The notes under the pieces: model-generated | Database searches by the model: none | What the model was told of the DNA's origin: nothing | Seen by the model: only the letters and a program-made list of their open reading frames with translations | Translations under genes and position numbers: made by a program | Shown here: one piece after another, positions 5,055 to 12,703 of the stretch | Layout: the number at the start of each line of letters is the position of its first letter | Numbering within the stretch: position 1 is the stretch's first letter | Source: an uncultured Terriglobus sp. | Lineage (GTDB): Bacteria > Acidobacteriota > Terriglobia > Terriglobales > Acidobacteriaceae | Direction of reading: 5' to 3' | DNA: 14,671 bases | Assembly (NCBI GenBank): GCA_937871605.1 | Contig: CALMRM010000229.1 | Span: 18,244 to 32,914 of the forward strand

Positions 5055-6692
5055 CTAAGCAACACGCGGCACCATACGCCGGTGCGTTGCCGGCATCGGC
5101 GGTTTTGCGGCCTGCTGCATGTCTGCAGTCAAAGCCTCGGCAGTCTGCGGCCTGGCCAGCAGAAAGCCCTGAATTTCATCGCACGCCATGCCACGCAACA
5201 CGTTCAACTGCTCGCGTGTCTCTACGCCCTCTGCAATCACGACCAGGTGCAGGGTGTGGGCCATGTGGATGATGGCCTGCACCATGGTGTCTCTGTCGCG
5301 GGAAACGCCGATGTCCCGGGTAAACATGCGGTCGATCTTGAGCACATCCGCCGCCAGTTCGTGAACCCGCGAGAGTGACGAGTACCCGGTGCCGAAATCG
5401 TCGATCGACACACGTACCCCCTGGCTTCGCAACGACTGCAGGTTACGGTTGACGGCATCAAAGTCGCCGCTCAATGTGCTCTCCGTTACCTCAAGCTCCA
5501 GCAGGGCAGGTTCAAGCCGCGTTTCCTGCAGTGTTTGCACCACCGTCGCAACAAAGTCAGCGCGGCTGGCCTGTTTGACAGAAACGTTTACGGCGATACG
5601 CTGAATCGTGCTACCCAGCGCGGCCCAGGCCGCCATCTGTCTGCACGCGCTGCGCAGCACCCAGTTTGACAGGGCAAAGATCAGGCTGGAGTTCTCCGCC
5701 ACTGGAATAAATTCACTGGGCGGAATGTTGCCATCCTCGCTATCGTGCCAACGGGTAAGCGCTTCGGCGGCCACCATGCGTCCGTCGCGAGAGAAGATGG
5801 GTTGGTACACCAGGTCGAGGGCACCACTGGCAATGGCTCGCTGCAGCTTGGCATGCAGCTGGCGAACTCGGTACCCATGGTCCTGCGGTAGCGTGTCTGC
5901 AAAGCAGAAGCCATGCCGCTCTGCGCCGCCTGCCAAGGACATAGCGCATCTGGCAGCGGCGATCAGCATTCGCCCTCCCGTGGCGTCTGCCGGGGCGCTT
6001 GCAATGCCTATGTTGACCTGCCTGGACCCGCTTTGAGGTGCGTCTGTCGCTGTCAGCAGTGCCAGTACCCGCTCCGCACAGGCGGTGAGCGCCTGCCGCG
6101 TGTGTGCGCCGCGCAGCAGGATCGCAAAGCCGTCGCCGCCCAACTGCGCAAGCACGTCACCACTCCGGATCATCGGTTTCAGCTCTGTGGCCATGGAGCG
6201 GATCCGCAGCACGTCCAAATCTGGCGACAGGTCTTCCGCAAACGTAGCGTCGCTGCACAGTTGCAGCAGCAGCAGGCTGACAGGCTCATGGGCGTCCAGC
6301 CACACGTTCAGCACCTGTTCCATGGCAGCACGGTTCGGCAGGTCCGTGCCGGGGTCATGATAGGCGCTATGCAGCAGTTCCAACTCGGCACTGCGTTGCC
6401 GATGAAACCGAGACAACGCGTAGGCGGTCGCCAAGGAAAGAGCAGCAAATCCGCACACCGTTATCAGCTCCAGCCAGGCTGGACCGTTTGCCGGGCGGTG
6501 CCGCACCGGCAACAGACCGATACCCAATGCCAGCGCAGCCAGGTTCTGGACCAGCAGCAGCAGCCACAGGCCATACTCCTGTACGAAGCGAACGAGGGGT
6601 ATGCGGCGCGCGGGAGAGGAGGTGCTCTGGTCAGGTGGCCAGCGCAGTGGATCATCACGCTGTGGGGACAGTTTCAACGGGTTCCCTCTCAC
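5055..6692 (-). CDS. Membrane-anchored GGDEF-EAL protein, probable c-di-GMP phosphodiesterase
   Basis: The 545-aa protein has two N-terminal membrane segments (about 38-62 and 73-95), a GGDEF domain (about 108-265) and an EAL domain (about 285-525). The diguanylate cyclase signature reads GGDGF (185-189), so the catalytic E/D is replaced by glycine and synthesis of c-di-GMP is unlikely. The EAL site looks complete: E310-A-L, N369, E401 in ELEVTES, DDFGTG (431-436), K452, E488 in AEGVET and Q508 in QGF, so hydrolysis of c-di-GMP is expected. The degenerate GGDEF may act as a GTP sensor, as in some other tandem proteins. The start is a GTG at 6692 without a clear ribosome binding site, and an internal start before the first membrane segment is possible. 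It is convergent with rho and divergent from the ABC exporter. Function is inferred from motifs. Confidence 0.92.
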   Translation of the reverse strand: MRGNPLKLSPQRDDPLRWPPDQSTSSPARRIPLVRFVQEYGLWLLLLVQNLAALALGIGLLPVRHRPANGPAWLELITVCGFAALSLATAYALSRFHRQRSAELELLHSAYHDPGTDLPNRAAMEQVLNVWLDAHEPVSLLLLQLCSDATFAEDLSPDLDVLRIRSMATELKPMIRSGDVLAQLGGDGFAILLRGAHTRQALTACAERVLALLTATDAPQSGSRQVNIGIASAPADATGGRMLIAAARCAMSLAGGAERHGFCFADTLPQDHGYRVRQLHAKLQRAIASGALDLVYQPIFSRDGRMVAAEALTRWHDSEDGNIPPSEFIPVAENSSLIFALSNWVLRSACRQMAAWAALGSTIQRIAVNVSVKQASRADFVATVVQTLQETRLEPALLELEVTESTLSGDFDAVNRNLQSLRSQGVRVSIDDFGTGYSSLSRVHELAADVLKIDRMFTRDIGVSRDRDTMVQAIIHMAHTLHLVVIAEGVETREQLNVLRGMACDEIQGFLLARPQTAEALTADMQQAAKPPMPATHRRMVPRVA

Positions 6693-7103
6693 GCTTCATG
6701 AACGCCCTCGGCCCCAACTGTCGACAGGTGAATATATGGGGCGCGCGAGTTGCCGCTCATGAAGTTCCGGTGGTTACGCGGGTCTACAGGCAGGCACACG
6801 CCCGCTGCTGTCAGACTTGGGAGAGACCGCAAGGTAGAACGACAGGGTAGCGCGGCTGCTTGGTGTGGGGAGAGCCGCTACTACTAGAATTACCTAGGCA
6901 GAAGTTTACTCCAACCTGCAGAGTGTGCGGTGGTTCAGTCGACACACCTGTTCACTCTGTCGAAACGTGCAGGGAACGGCGCAGGCCCAGGCATGGCGGA
7001 GTGCCGCAGCACAGTAGATGCGAGCACCTTGTGCATGGAGATCATGCAACGTGCGAGGTGTGACCCGCATAGCAGCAACGCCTGAGTCGACCCTGGAGAG
7101 ACA
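6693..7103. other. Divergent intergenic region with inverted repeats
   Basis: These 411 bases separate the EAL gene and the ABC exporter, which point away from each other, so promoters for both must lie here, but none is convincing. Visible structures: a perfect 10-base palindrome CTGTCGACAG at 6718-6727; an imperfect hairpin GTAGC..GGCT/AGCCGCTAC (6847-6857 with 6873-6881); and a nested hairpin CACCT/AGGTG (7026-7030 with 7057-7061) around TGCATG/CATGCA (7033-7038 with 7044-7049). A 67-codon frame at 6860-7063 lacks a ribosome binding site and is not called. No RNA gene was recognised. Confidence 0.6.
7026..7061. promoter_or_regulatory. Nested dyad upstream of the ABC exporter gene
   Basis: CACCT/AGGTG arms flank an inner perfect TGCATG/CATGCA dyad with a GAGAT spacer. 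It ends 42 bases before the TTG start of the exporter gene. It could be a regulator-binding dyad or a leader hairpin; no function is established. Confidence 0.3.
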
Positions 7104-8936
7104 TTGAGCAACGCAGTACCCGGCGGAGAGCAACTGACCCGCAAAGTCACCATACGAGATCTGTTGCGTCCACACCGGCGCGCTTTGATGCTGGGTCTGG
7201 TCGCGATTGCAGGCGAGAGCATCGCAGATGTCGCCTCGCCATGGCCACTAAAAATCGTGTTGGACAACGTGATCGCGCACAGGGAATCGCACGGCTGGCT
7301 CTTTAAGTTCATCAAGCGCACCGCAGGCACACAGCCGCACGGAATCCTGCTGTTTGCCTGCGCCGCTGTACTCGTCATCGCGGTGGCCGACGCCTTTTGT
7401 TCGTACTGGGAAAAATACACCACGACCAGTGTGGGCCAGTGGGTGACGCACGACCTGCGCCGCACCCTGTACGCGCAGGTGCACCGCCTCTCATTGGCTT
7501 ACCACGACACCAGCCGCACCGGCGACCTCATCAGCCGTGTGACGACCGACATCGATTCCATTCAAACCTTCATTGTCTCTGGCCTGCTCAGTATCCTGGT
7601 CGACATCGCGACCATCGCCGGGATGATTGGTGTGCTGTTCTACCTCAACTGGCAGCTCACGCTCATTGCGCTGGCCGTGGTGCCCATCCTTTTCGCCATC
7701 GTGTACACGTACACGCGCCGCGTCAAAAAAGCGTCACGCGAGGTGCGCAAGCAGGAAGGCAAAATGATCTCCGTGGTGCAGGAGGTCCTCGGTTCCATCC
7801 GCGTGGTAAAGGCATTCTCGCGTGAAGACTATGAGGTGCACCGGCTGGAGGGCGAAAGCCTGGAGACCGTGGAAGCCAGCCTGCGCGCACGCACCCTCAA
7901 GGCGAAGCTGGTGCCAATTGTCAACATCATTACCGCTGTTGGAACCTGTCTCGTGCTGTATTTCGGTGGCCGGCTGGCGCTCACCTCCGGCATGACGGGC
8001 GGCAAAATTTACATCTTCATAGCGTATATCGTCAGCATGTACAAGCCCATGCAGGACATCTCCAAAATCATGGATTCGTACTCAAAAGCCGACATCGGCT
8101 ACGAACGGATCCAGGAGATCATCGGCAACGACAACGAAATGCGCGATGTGCCGGGTGCCAAGGAGCTGGAGGTGACCCAAGGCCGCATCGACTTCGACCA
8201 TGTCTCCTTCTCTTACGGCGTGGACCGCGAAATCCTCCACGACGTGAGCCTGCACATCAAACCCGGCACGGTCGCGGCGCTGGTGGGACCGACCGGCTCC
8301 GGCAAAACCACGCTGATCAACCTCATCGCACGCTTCTACGAGCCGCAGCGCGGCACCATCCGCATCGACGGGCAGAACGTCTCGGAGGTGACGCAGGCGT
8401 CGCTGCGCAGCCAGATCAGCTATGTGCTGCAGGACACGGTGCTGTTCAGCGGCAACATCTGGGAAAACATTGGGTATGGCCGGCCCGAGGCGACGCACGA
8501 AGAGATGATGGAGGCGGCCCAGGCGGCCAATGCCGCCGAGTTCATCGAATGTCTGCCACAGAAGTACGACACCACCGTGGGCGAACGCGGCATCCTGCTG
8601 TCAGGTGGCCAACGCCAGCGCATCGCCATTGCGCGCGCTATGGTGCGGCAAAGCCCCATTCTGATCCTCGACGAGCCGACCTCCGCACTCGATGCCAATA
8701 GCGAGCACCTTGTCTTTGAGGCGCTGGAACGGTTGATGCAGGGCAAGACGTGCATCGTCATCGCGCATCGTCTCTCCACGGTGCGCAAGGCGGACTGCAT
8801 CTACGTGATCCGTGACGGCGTCATCCTGGAGAACGGCTCGCATAACAGCCTGATGCATGCTGGCGGCCTCTATCAGGAACTGGTCGAGACGCAGAACCAC
8901 ATCCATGAGGATGAGGCGATTCCACTGCTGGCGTAG
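7104..8936 (+). CDS. ABC exporter half-transporter, MsbA/lipid- or drug-export type
   Basis: This 610-aa protein is a fused transmembrane (type IV exporter, about 20-330) and ATPase (about 360-600) half-transporter that should work as a dimer in the inner membrane, exporting a hydrophobic compound, lipid or peptide. The membrane domain shows WPLKIVLDNV, FHD-like AYHDTSRTGDLISRVTTDID and the coupling segment EVLGSIRVVKAFSRE. The ATPase has Walker A GPTGSGKT (395-402), Q-loop YVLQDTVLF, signature LSGGQ (499-503), Walker B ILILDEP (519-525) with catalytic E524, D-loop SALD and H-loop H555 in IVIAHR. The start is TTG, supported by GGAG at 7095-7098 with 5-base spacing. The gene stands alone, so the substrate cannot be told from context; MsbA is only one option among many in this superfamily. 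Confidence 0.93.
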   Translation: MSNAVPGGEQLTRKVTIRDLLRPHRRALMLGLVAIAGESIADVASPWPLKIVLDNVIAHRESHGWLFKFIKRTAGTQPHGILLFACAAVLVIAVADAFCSYWEKYTTTSVGQWVTHDLRRTLYAQVHRLSLAYHDTSRTGDLISRVTTDIDSIQTFIVSGLLSILVDIATIAGMIGVLFYLNWQLTLIALAVVPILFAIVYTYTRRVKKASREVRKQEGKMISVVQEVLGSIRVVKAFSREDYEVHRLEGESLETVEASLRARTLKAKLVPIVNIITAVGTCLVLYFGGRLALTSGMTGGKIYIFIAYIVSMYKPMQDISKIMDSYSKADIGYERIQEIIGNDNEMRDVPGAKELEVTQGRIDFDHVSFSYGVDREILHDVSLHIKPGTVAALVGPTGSGKTTLINLIARFYEPQRGTIRIDGQNVSEVTQASLRSQISYVLQDTVLFSGNIWENIGYGRPEATHEEMMEAAQAANAAEFIECLPQKYDTTVGERGILLSGGQRQRIAIARAMVRQSPILILDEPTSALDANSEHLVFEALERLMQGKTCIVIAHRLSTVRKADCIYVIRDGVILENGSHNSLMHAGGLYQELVETQNHIHEDEAIPLLA

Positions 8937-8992
8937 TCTGATGTGGAGAGGAAAGCGCCATGGTGGATTGGGCAGGATGCGCGCAGGTTTAA

Positions 8993-9199
8993 GTGGATGT
9001 GCAGAAGCTCAGCGGCACGCCAATCCTGAGAGGGTCCAGGATGCCTGCTGACGCCATCGTGCAGAACTATGCAAGTGGCTTGCCCGTGGACGTAATCGCA
9101 GAGGTGTTTCAACTGCCTGCGGAGGGAGTTCGGCTGTTGCTGGCCTACGCAGCTGAGCATGAGATCGTCATAGACGCTTTGAACAGTACCTTGCAATAG
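8993..9199 (+). CDS. DUF433 domain protein (antitoxin-like)
   Basis: The 68-aa protein matches the DUF433 pattern: SGTPILRGSRMPADAIVQNY, then GLPVDVIAEVFQLPAEGVRLLLAYAAE. DUF433 proteins have a winged-helix-like fold and are often annotated as VapB-type antitoxins, usually just upstream of a PIN-like DUF5615 toxin. No DUF5615 gene follows here: the plus strand after it holds only hairpins and the convergent gene. It is therefore an orphan antitoxin-like gene, a remnant of a module, or a regulator. The GTG at 8993 directly follows an in-frame TAA; a second GTG at 8999 is possible. The ribosome binding site is weak (AGG at 8985-8987). It starts 56 bases after the ABC exporter stop. Family call is good; function unknown. 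Confidence 0.75.
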   Translation: MDVQKLSGTPILRGSRMPADAIVQNYASGLPVDVIAEVFQLPAEGVRLLLAYAAEHEIVIDALNSTLQ

Positions 9200-9287
9200 G
9201 CTTTCTTGATGCATAGGATTGACGTAAGCGGTATTGCCGCTGTCCACAAGGGACAGCGGCCATACCACCTGGAAGGAACAAGATCAT
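9168..9287 (-). CDS. Possible 39-codon ORF with a strong ribosome binding site
   Basis: On the minus strand AAGGAGGAACT directly precedes an ATG at 9287, one of the best Shine-Dalgarno/start pairs in the window. The frame runs 39 codons (MILFLPGGMAAVPCGQ...ARYCSKRL) to a TGA at 9170-9168, overlapping the 3' end of the DUF433 gene in antisense. The 16-bp hairpin at 9230-9266 falls inside it, 7 codons after the start. The product is basic and of no known family. It could be a leader peptide, a small protein, a remnant gene start or chance. It lies on the same strand as, and 90 bases beyond, the unknown gene that ends at 9378. Confidence 0.22.
   Translation of the reverse strand: MILFLPGGMAAVPCGQRQYRLRQSYASRKPIARYCSKRL
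9230..9266. terminator. Long hairpin between DUF433 and the convergent unknown gene
   Basis: GGTATTGCCGCTGTCC (9230-9245) pairs with GGACAGCGGCCATACC (9251-9266) over 16 bp with one mismatch and an ACAAG loop. It lies 31 bases after the DUF433 stop. It is the most stable inverted repeat seen in the window, but no U-run follows on either strand, so it could be a bidirectional transcription barrier, a REP-like element or a leader structure for the minus-strand small ORF. Confidence 0.5.
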
Positions 9288-9368
9288 AGTTCCTCCTTTC
9301 TCCGGCCCTGTTCCCGCCAAACTGTGGTAGGGGAGACGGGCAGTCAGCCGGTTACAACGTCAATGTCT

Positions 9369-9390
9369 AGGGGCCGCTTATGCGGCCTCT
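9369..9390. terminator. Hairpin overlapping the stop codon of the unknown gene
   Basis: GGCCGC/GCGGCC (9372-9377 with 9382-9387) closes on TTAT and extends to 9 bp with one G-U pair when read on the plus strand. The minus-strand TAA of the unknown gene lies in the loop. It is followed on the plus strand by the mildly U-rich CTTGGCTTTGC, so it could end plus-strand transcripts entering from DUF433. Confidence 0.4.
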
Positions 9391-9764
9391 TGGCTTTGCA
9401 CCTCTTTCCGCCTGAATACTTCGATGTTGCGGTAGATAGTACTCGACGGGTATAGCACACCAAATCTCGCATCCACTTCTCGTTGCACATCAGACATAGA
9501 AGCGTGAGACATACCATCCTCTAAAACCATAAAGATGTGTGCTCTCGCATCCCCACGCCTTGCTCTCTTCTGCTTCTCAGTTGAATCAACACTCGTGGAT
9601 AGAGTGGAAACGGGATCTATCATGGAGTGCCAGACACTCAAGTTGCGCTCATGCCACTCGGTACGACGTTTTAGTTCTTCCATCTCTTCTCGTAAGCGAG
9701 GCAGCCAAACCTCAGCCATCTCGGCAGCCTTTCGTGCTATGCCACGCTCTTCTTCCGTGAACAT
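9378..9764 (-). CDS. Unknown protein with helical N-terminus and winged-helix-like C-terminus
   Basis: I do not recognise a family. The 128-aa product starts MFTEEERGIARKAAEMAEVW; residues ~1-50 are charged and heptad-like (RLREEMEELKRRTEWHERNL) and should form a helix or coiled coil. A linker with VSTLSTSVDSTEKQKRARRG follows, then ARAHIFMVLEDGMSHASMSD and FGVLYPSSTIYRNIEVFRRK, which has the spacing of a winged helix (HTH plus 'SSTIYRNI' recognition-like helix). It may be a small DNA-binding protein. The ATG at 9764 is chosen over that at 9779 because GGAGGT at 9777-9772 lies exactly 7 bases before it. GC is about 50% against roughly 65% in neighbours, suggesting acquired DNA. It is convergent with DUF433 and divergent from thrC. 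Confidence 0.6.
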   Translation of the reverse strand: MFTEEERGIARKAAEMAEVWLPRLREEMEELKRRTEWHERNLSVWHSMIDPVSTLSTSVDSTEKQKRARRGDARAHIFMVLEDGMSHASMSDVQREVDARFGVLYPSSTIYRNIEVFRRKEVQSQEAA

Positions 9765-9791
9765 GGTGACTACCTCCATATGCGCAACGTG

Positions 9792-9822
9792 ACTATACGA
9801 TACTCTACACTAAACTGTGCAA
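9792..9822 (-). promoter_or_regulatory. Candidate promoter of the unknown gene
   Basis: Reading the minus strand, TTGCAC (9822-9817) and TATAGT (9797-9792) are separated by 19 bases. Transcription would start near 9785, giving a ~20-base leader with the GGAGGT site. This agrees with the start at 9764 rather than 9779. The spacer is slightly long. Confidence 0.4.
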
Positions 9823-9888
9823 ATCTTCACTAACGTGTTTAGAGCACTGTGATGCTCTCGCAGCGCCAGGGCTACTATCCTAAGAACT

Positions 9889-11064
9889 ATGCCGAAGATT
9901 GACCACTTGGAGTGCTCGCGCTGCCACCACCGCGAAGATGCGCTCACGCCCAAAACGCTCTGCCCGGTGTGCGCGGGTACGTTCTACGTGCGCTATGACC
10001 TGACCGATGCGAAGGGAACTGCCGTCCGCGACAGCCTGCCGGACGTGCACAGCATGTGGCGGTACGCGCCGGTGCTGCCGTCCGTCGCGCCCGTCACGCT
10101 GGGTGAGGGCTGGACACCCATGCTCCCCAGCCGTCGCAACCCGAACGTGCTGCTGAAGGAGGAAGGTGCCAACCCCACGGGTACCTTCAAGGCGCGCGGC
10201 CTGTCGCTGGCCGTCACCATGGCGAAGCACTACGGCCTGAAGAAGCTGGCGGTACCCTCCGCTGGCAATGCCGGTGGCGCGCTGGCCGCCTATGCCGCCG
10301 CTGCGGGCATCGAGGCGCACATCTTTATGCCGCAGGACGTGCCGCTGGCGAATCAGGTGGAGTGCATCGCGTACGGCGCGCACATGCCGCTGATCGATGG
10401 CCTCATCTCCGACTGCGCCAAGATCGTGGCAGAGCGCAAGGAGCGTGAGGGCTGGTTCGATGTCTCCACCCTCAAGGAGCCGTTTCGCGTCGAGGGTAAG
10501 AAGACCATGGGCTACGAGCTGGTGGAGCAACTCGGGTGGCAGTACCCAGATGCCGTTTTTTATCCCACCGGTGGGGGTGTGGGCCTGATTGGCATGTGGA
10601 AGGCCTTTCTTGAGATGGAGGAGCTGGGCTGGGTCAGCGGCAAGCGGCCCAAGATGATCGCAATACAGGCTGCGGGGTGCGAACCGGTGACCAAGGCCTA
10701 CCGCCAGGGCGAGAACGCCTCGCAGATGTTCCAGAATGCGCATACCCTGGCCAGCGGTCTCCGCGTGCCCAAGCCCTACGGGGACTACATCATCCTGGAC
10801 GTGGTGCGCGAGAGTGGCGGCACGGTGCTCTCGCAGACCGATTCGGAGATGTTCGCGTCCATTCAGGACTGGGGAGCGCACGAGGGCATCCTGCTGTCGC
10901 CGGAGGGTGCTGCCGCAGCCGCAGCCTACGACCGGCTGATCGAAAACGGCCTTCTTACAACGAGTGACCGGGTGGTCATCTTCAACACGGGCAGCGGCAA
11001 CAAATACACCGACGTGCTCAGCACCATGCAGCGGGCGCACCGTGCGACGGCAGACTACGCCTGA
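9889..11064 (+). CDS. thrC: Threonine synthase
   Basis: Threonine synthase converts O-phospho-L-homoserine to L-threonine with pyridoxal phosphate, the last step of threonine biosynthesis. The 391-aa protein is the fold-type II form with an N-terminal zinc-ribbon-like motif (C9-x2-C12 and C25-x2-C28), LGEGWTPML, the PLP lysine K101 in NPTGTFKARG, the phosphate-binding loop PSAGNAGGAL, YPTGGGVGLIGMWKAF and a C-terminal NTGSGNKY. Length is usual for the group. No strong ribosome binding site is seen before the ATG (AAGAACT is adjacent), and an inverted repeat AGAGCA/TGCTCT (9841-9846 with 9853-9858) lies 31 bases upstream and could be an operator. It is followed by mqo on the same strand after ~140 bases, probably as a separate unit. 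Other threonine pathway genes are not adjacent. Identity is certain. Confidence 0.96.
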   Translation: MPKIDHLECSRCHHREDALTPKTLCPVCAGTFYVRYDLTDAKGTAVRDSLPDVHSMWRYAPVLPSVAPVTLGEGWTPMLPSRRNPNVLLKEEGANPTGTFKARGLSLAVTMAKHYGLKKLAVPSAGNAGGALAAYAAAAGIEAHIFMPQDVPLANQVECIAYGAHMPLIDGLISDCAKIVAERKEREGWFDVSTLKEPFRVEGKKTMGYELVEQLGWQYPDAVFYPTGGGVGLIGMWKAFLEMEELGWVSGKRPKMIAIQAAGCEPVTKAYRQGENASQMFQNAHTLASGLRVPKPYGDYIILDVVRESGGTVLSQTDSEMFASIQDWGAHEGILLSPEGAAAAAAYDRLIENGLLTTSDRVVIFNTGSGNKYTDVLSTMQRAHRATADYA

Positions 11065-11206
11065 GGCACGCAAAACGTGCGTATCGGTAGTACAAAAGCA
11101 GCGAATGGTGCGTATTATCCGTCGAACTGGGTGCCTCTGAGCCGGATTCTGTTCGCTAAACGCGCGTATTGTGATGCTCGAGGGGGCATTTTGCTACCCT
11201 TTTAAC

Positions 11207-12703
11207 ATGCCTGAAACCGCCCTGCTGCCCGCCGAAACCGACGTCCTCCTGGTGGGTGCGGGCATCATGTCGGCGACGCTGGGCACCCTGCTGCATGCAC
11301 TTGCACCCGGGTTACACATCACCATCGTGGACTCTCTGGCCGAGGCGGCAATCGAGAGCTCCGACGCCTGGAACAACGCGGGCACCGGCCATGCAGCCCT
11401 GTGCGAACTGAACTACACGCCGGAGCGGCCGGACGGCTCCGTGGCCATCGACCGCGCGGTCAAAATCAACGAGCAATTCCAGCAGTCGCGGCAGTTCTGG
11501 GCCGCTCTGGTGGAGCGTGGCGTCCTCCGCGAGCCCAGGCAGTTCATCAACGGCGTGCCGCACATGAGCTTCGTCTCCGGTGCACCCGCGGTCGACTTCC
11601 TGCGCAAGCGGTACGAGGCCATGCACGCCAGCCCGCTCTTCACGGATTTGGTGTTTTCGGATGACCCGGCCGTGCTGCGCGAGTGGATGCCGCTGATGAT
11701 GCAGGGGCGCGACGCGAGCGAGCCGGTGGCGGCGACGCGGGCCGACAGCGGTACGGATTTAAACTTCGGCGCGCTCACCCGCATGCTGCTGCAGGCGCTC
11801 GAGGGCAGCGGATCCGGTGTGTTCATGCGGCATCGCGTGCGGGGGCTCACGCACCTGCCGGACAGCCGCTGGTACGTGGACGTGGAGAACCTCGAGACAA
11901 AGAAACGCAGCCGAACAACGGCGCGCTTTGTGTTTCTGGGTGCGGGTGGTGGCGCGCTGCCGCTGCTGCAGGCCTCGGGCATCCCCGAAGGACGCGGGTA
12001 TGGTGGCTTCCCGGTCAGTGGGCAGTGGCTGCGCTGTACCAACCGCGCCGTCATTGAGCAGCACGCCGCCAAGGTCTACGGCAAACCCGCGCTGGGCGCG
12101 CCGCCCATGTCCGTGCCGCACCTGGACTCGCGCATCATCGACGGCAAGCGCGAGCTGCTGTTTGGCCCCTTTGCGGGTTTCTCCACCAAATTTCTGAAAA
12201 ACGGGTCCCTGGCCGACCTGCCAAAGTCCGTTGGTACCGGCAACCTCATCTCCATGCTGGGCGCGGGAGCCACTAACGTGAGCCTGACCAAGTACCTGAT
12301 CGGCCAAGTCATGCAGTCGCAGACCGACCGCATCGCGGCTCTGCGTGAGTTTGTCCCCACGGCACGCGGTGAGGACTGGGTGCTGGAGGTCGCAGGCCAG
12401 CGCGTGCAGCTGATTAAGCCCGACGCCAAGGCGGGCGGCAAGCTGGAGTTCGGCACAGAGGTCATCCGCTCCGCCGACGGCTCGCTGGCCGCGCTGCTAG
12501 GGGCTTCGCCGGGTGCGTCCACGGCGGTCTCGATCATGCTGGATCTCGCCGCAAGAGGTGTTGCGGTGCTGGAGCCGCAGAACAGCTCGGCGGACGCACT
12601 GCGTGCGCTGGTGCCAAGTTACGGGCGTTCGCTCAGTCAGGATCCCGGCCTGCTCGCCAGCATCAAGCAGCAGACGGCACAGCAGCTCCAGTTGCAGTAC
12701 TAG
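11207..12703 (+). CDS. mqo: Malate:quinone oxidoreductase
   Basis: Mqo is a peripheral membrane FAD enzyme that oxidises malate to oxaloacetate and passes electrons to quinone, acting in the citric acid cycle beside or in place of NAD-dependent malate dehydrogenase. The 498-aa product aligns along its length with E. coli Mqo: TDVLLVGAGIMSATLGTLL (dinucleotide-binding, G17/G19), NNAGTGHAALCELNYTP, QSRQFWAALVERGVL, GTDLNFGALTR, GAPPMSVPHLDSRIIDGKR, LLFGPFAGFSTKFLKNGSL and LLGASPGASTAVSIML. The ATG at 11207 is preferred to a GTG at 11171 because the family begins just before TDVLLVGAG; neither has a clear ribosome binding site. A TATTAT at 11113-11118 is a possible -10 box but its -35 is poor. 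The TAG stop shares CTAG with the stop of the convergent membrane protein gene. Confidence 0.96.
   Translation: MPETALLPAETDVLLVGAGIMSATLGTLLHALAPGLHITIVDSLAEAAIESSDAWNNAGTGHAALCELNYTPERPDGSVAIDRAVKINEQFQQSRQFWAALVERGVLREPRQFINGVPHMSFVSGAPAVDFLRKRYEAMHASPLFTDLVFSDDPAVLREWMPLMMQGRDASEPVAATRADSGTDLNFGALTRMLLQALEGSGSGVFMRHRVRGLTHLPDSRWYVDVENLETKKRSRTTARFVFLGAGGGALPLLQASGIPEGRGYGGFPVSGQWLRCTNRAVIEQHAAKVYGKPALGAPPMSVPHLDSRIIDGKRELLFGPFAGFSTKFLKNGSLADLPKSVGTGNLISMLGAGATNVSLTKYLIGQVMQSQTDRIAALREFVPTARGEDWVLEVAGQRVQLIKPDAKAGGKLEFGTEVIRSADGSLAALLGASPGASTAVSIMLDLAARGVAVLEPQNSSADALRALVPSYGRSLSQDPGLLASIKQQTAQQLQLQY

Noticed and set aside
5913..6701. 262-codon plus-strand frame opposite the GGDEF-EAL gene
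   Set aside because: Glutamine/arginine-rich shadow of a confirmed gene on the other strand.
6900..6970. Possible tRNA T-arm (GGTTCAGTCGACACACC)
   Set aside because: No acceptor, D-arm or anticodon arm could be placed around it.
6860..7063. 67-codon plus-strand frame with scattered cysteines (CRVCGG...) before the ABC exporter
   Set aside because: No ribosome binding site, low-complexity shadow-like composition and no family; the cysteine spacing does not form a convincing zinc ribbon.
11066..11080. Small inverted repeat GCACG/CGTGC after thrC as a terminator
   Set aside because: Only 5 bp and no U-run; too weak to call.
11077..11169. Three near-copies of GTGCGTAT before mqo as a repeat operator
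   Set aside because: Short, unevenly spaced (31 and 54 bases) and the third copy differs; within chance expectation.
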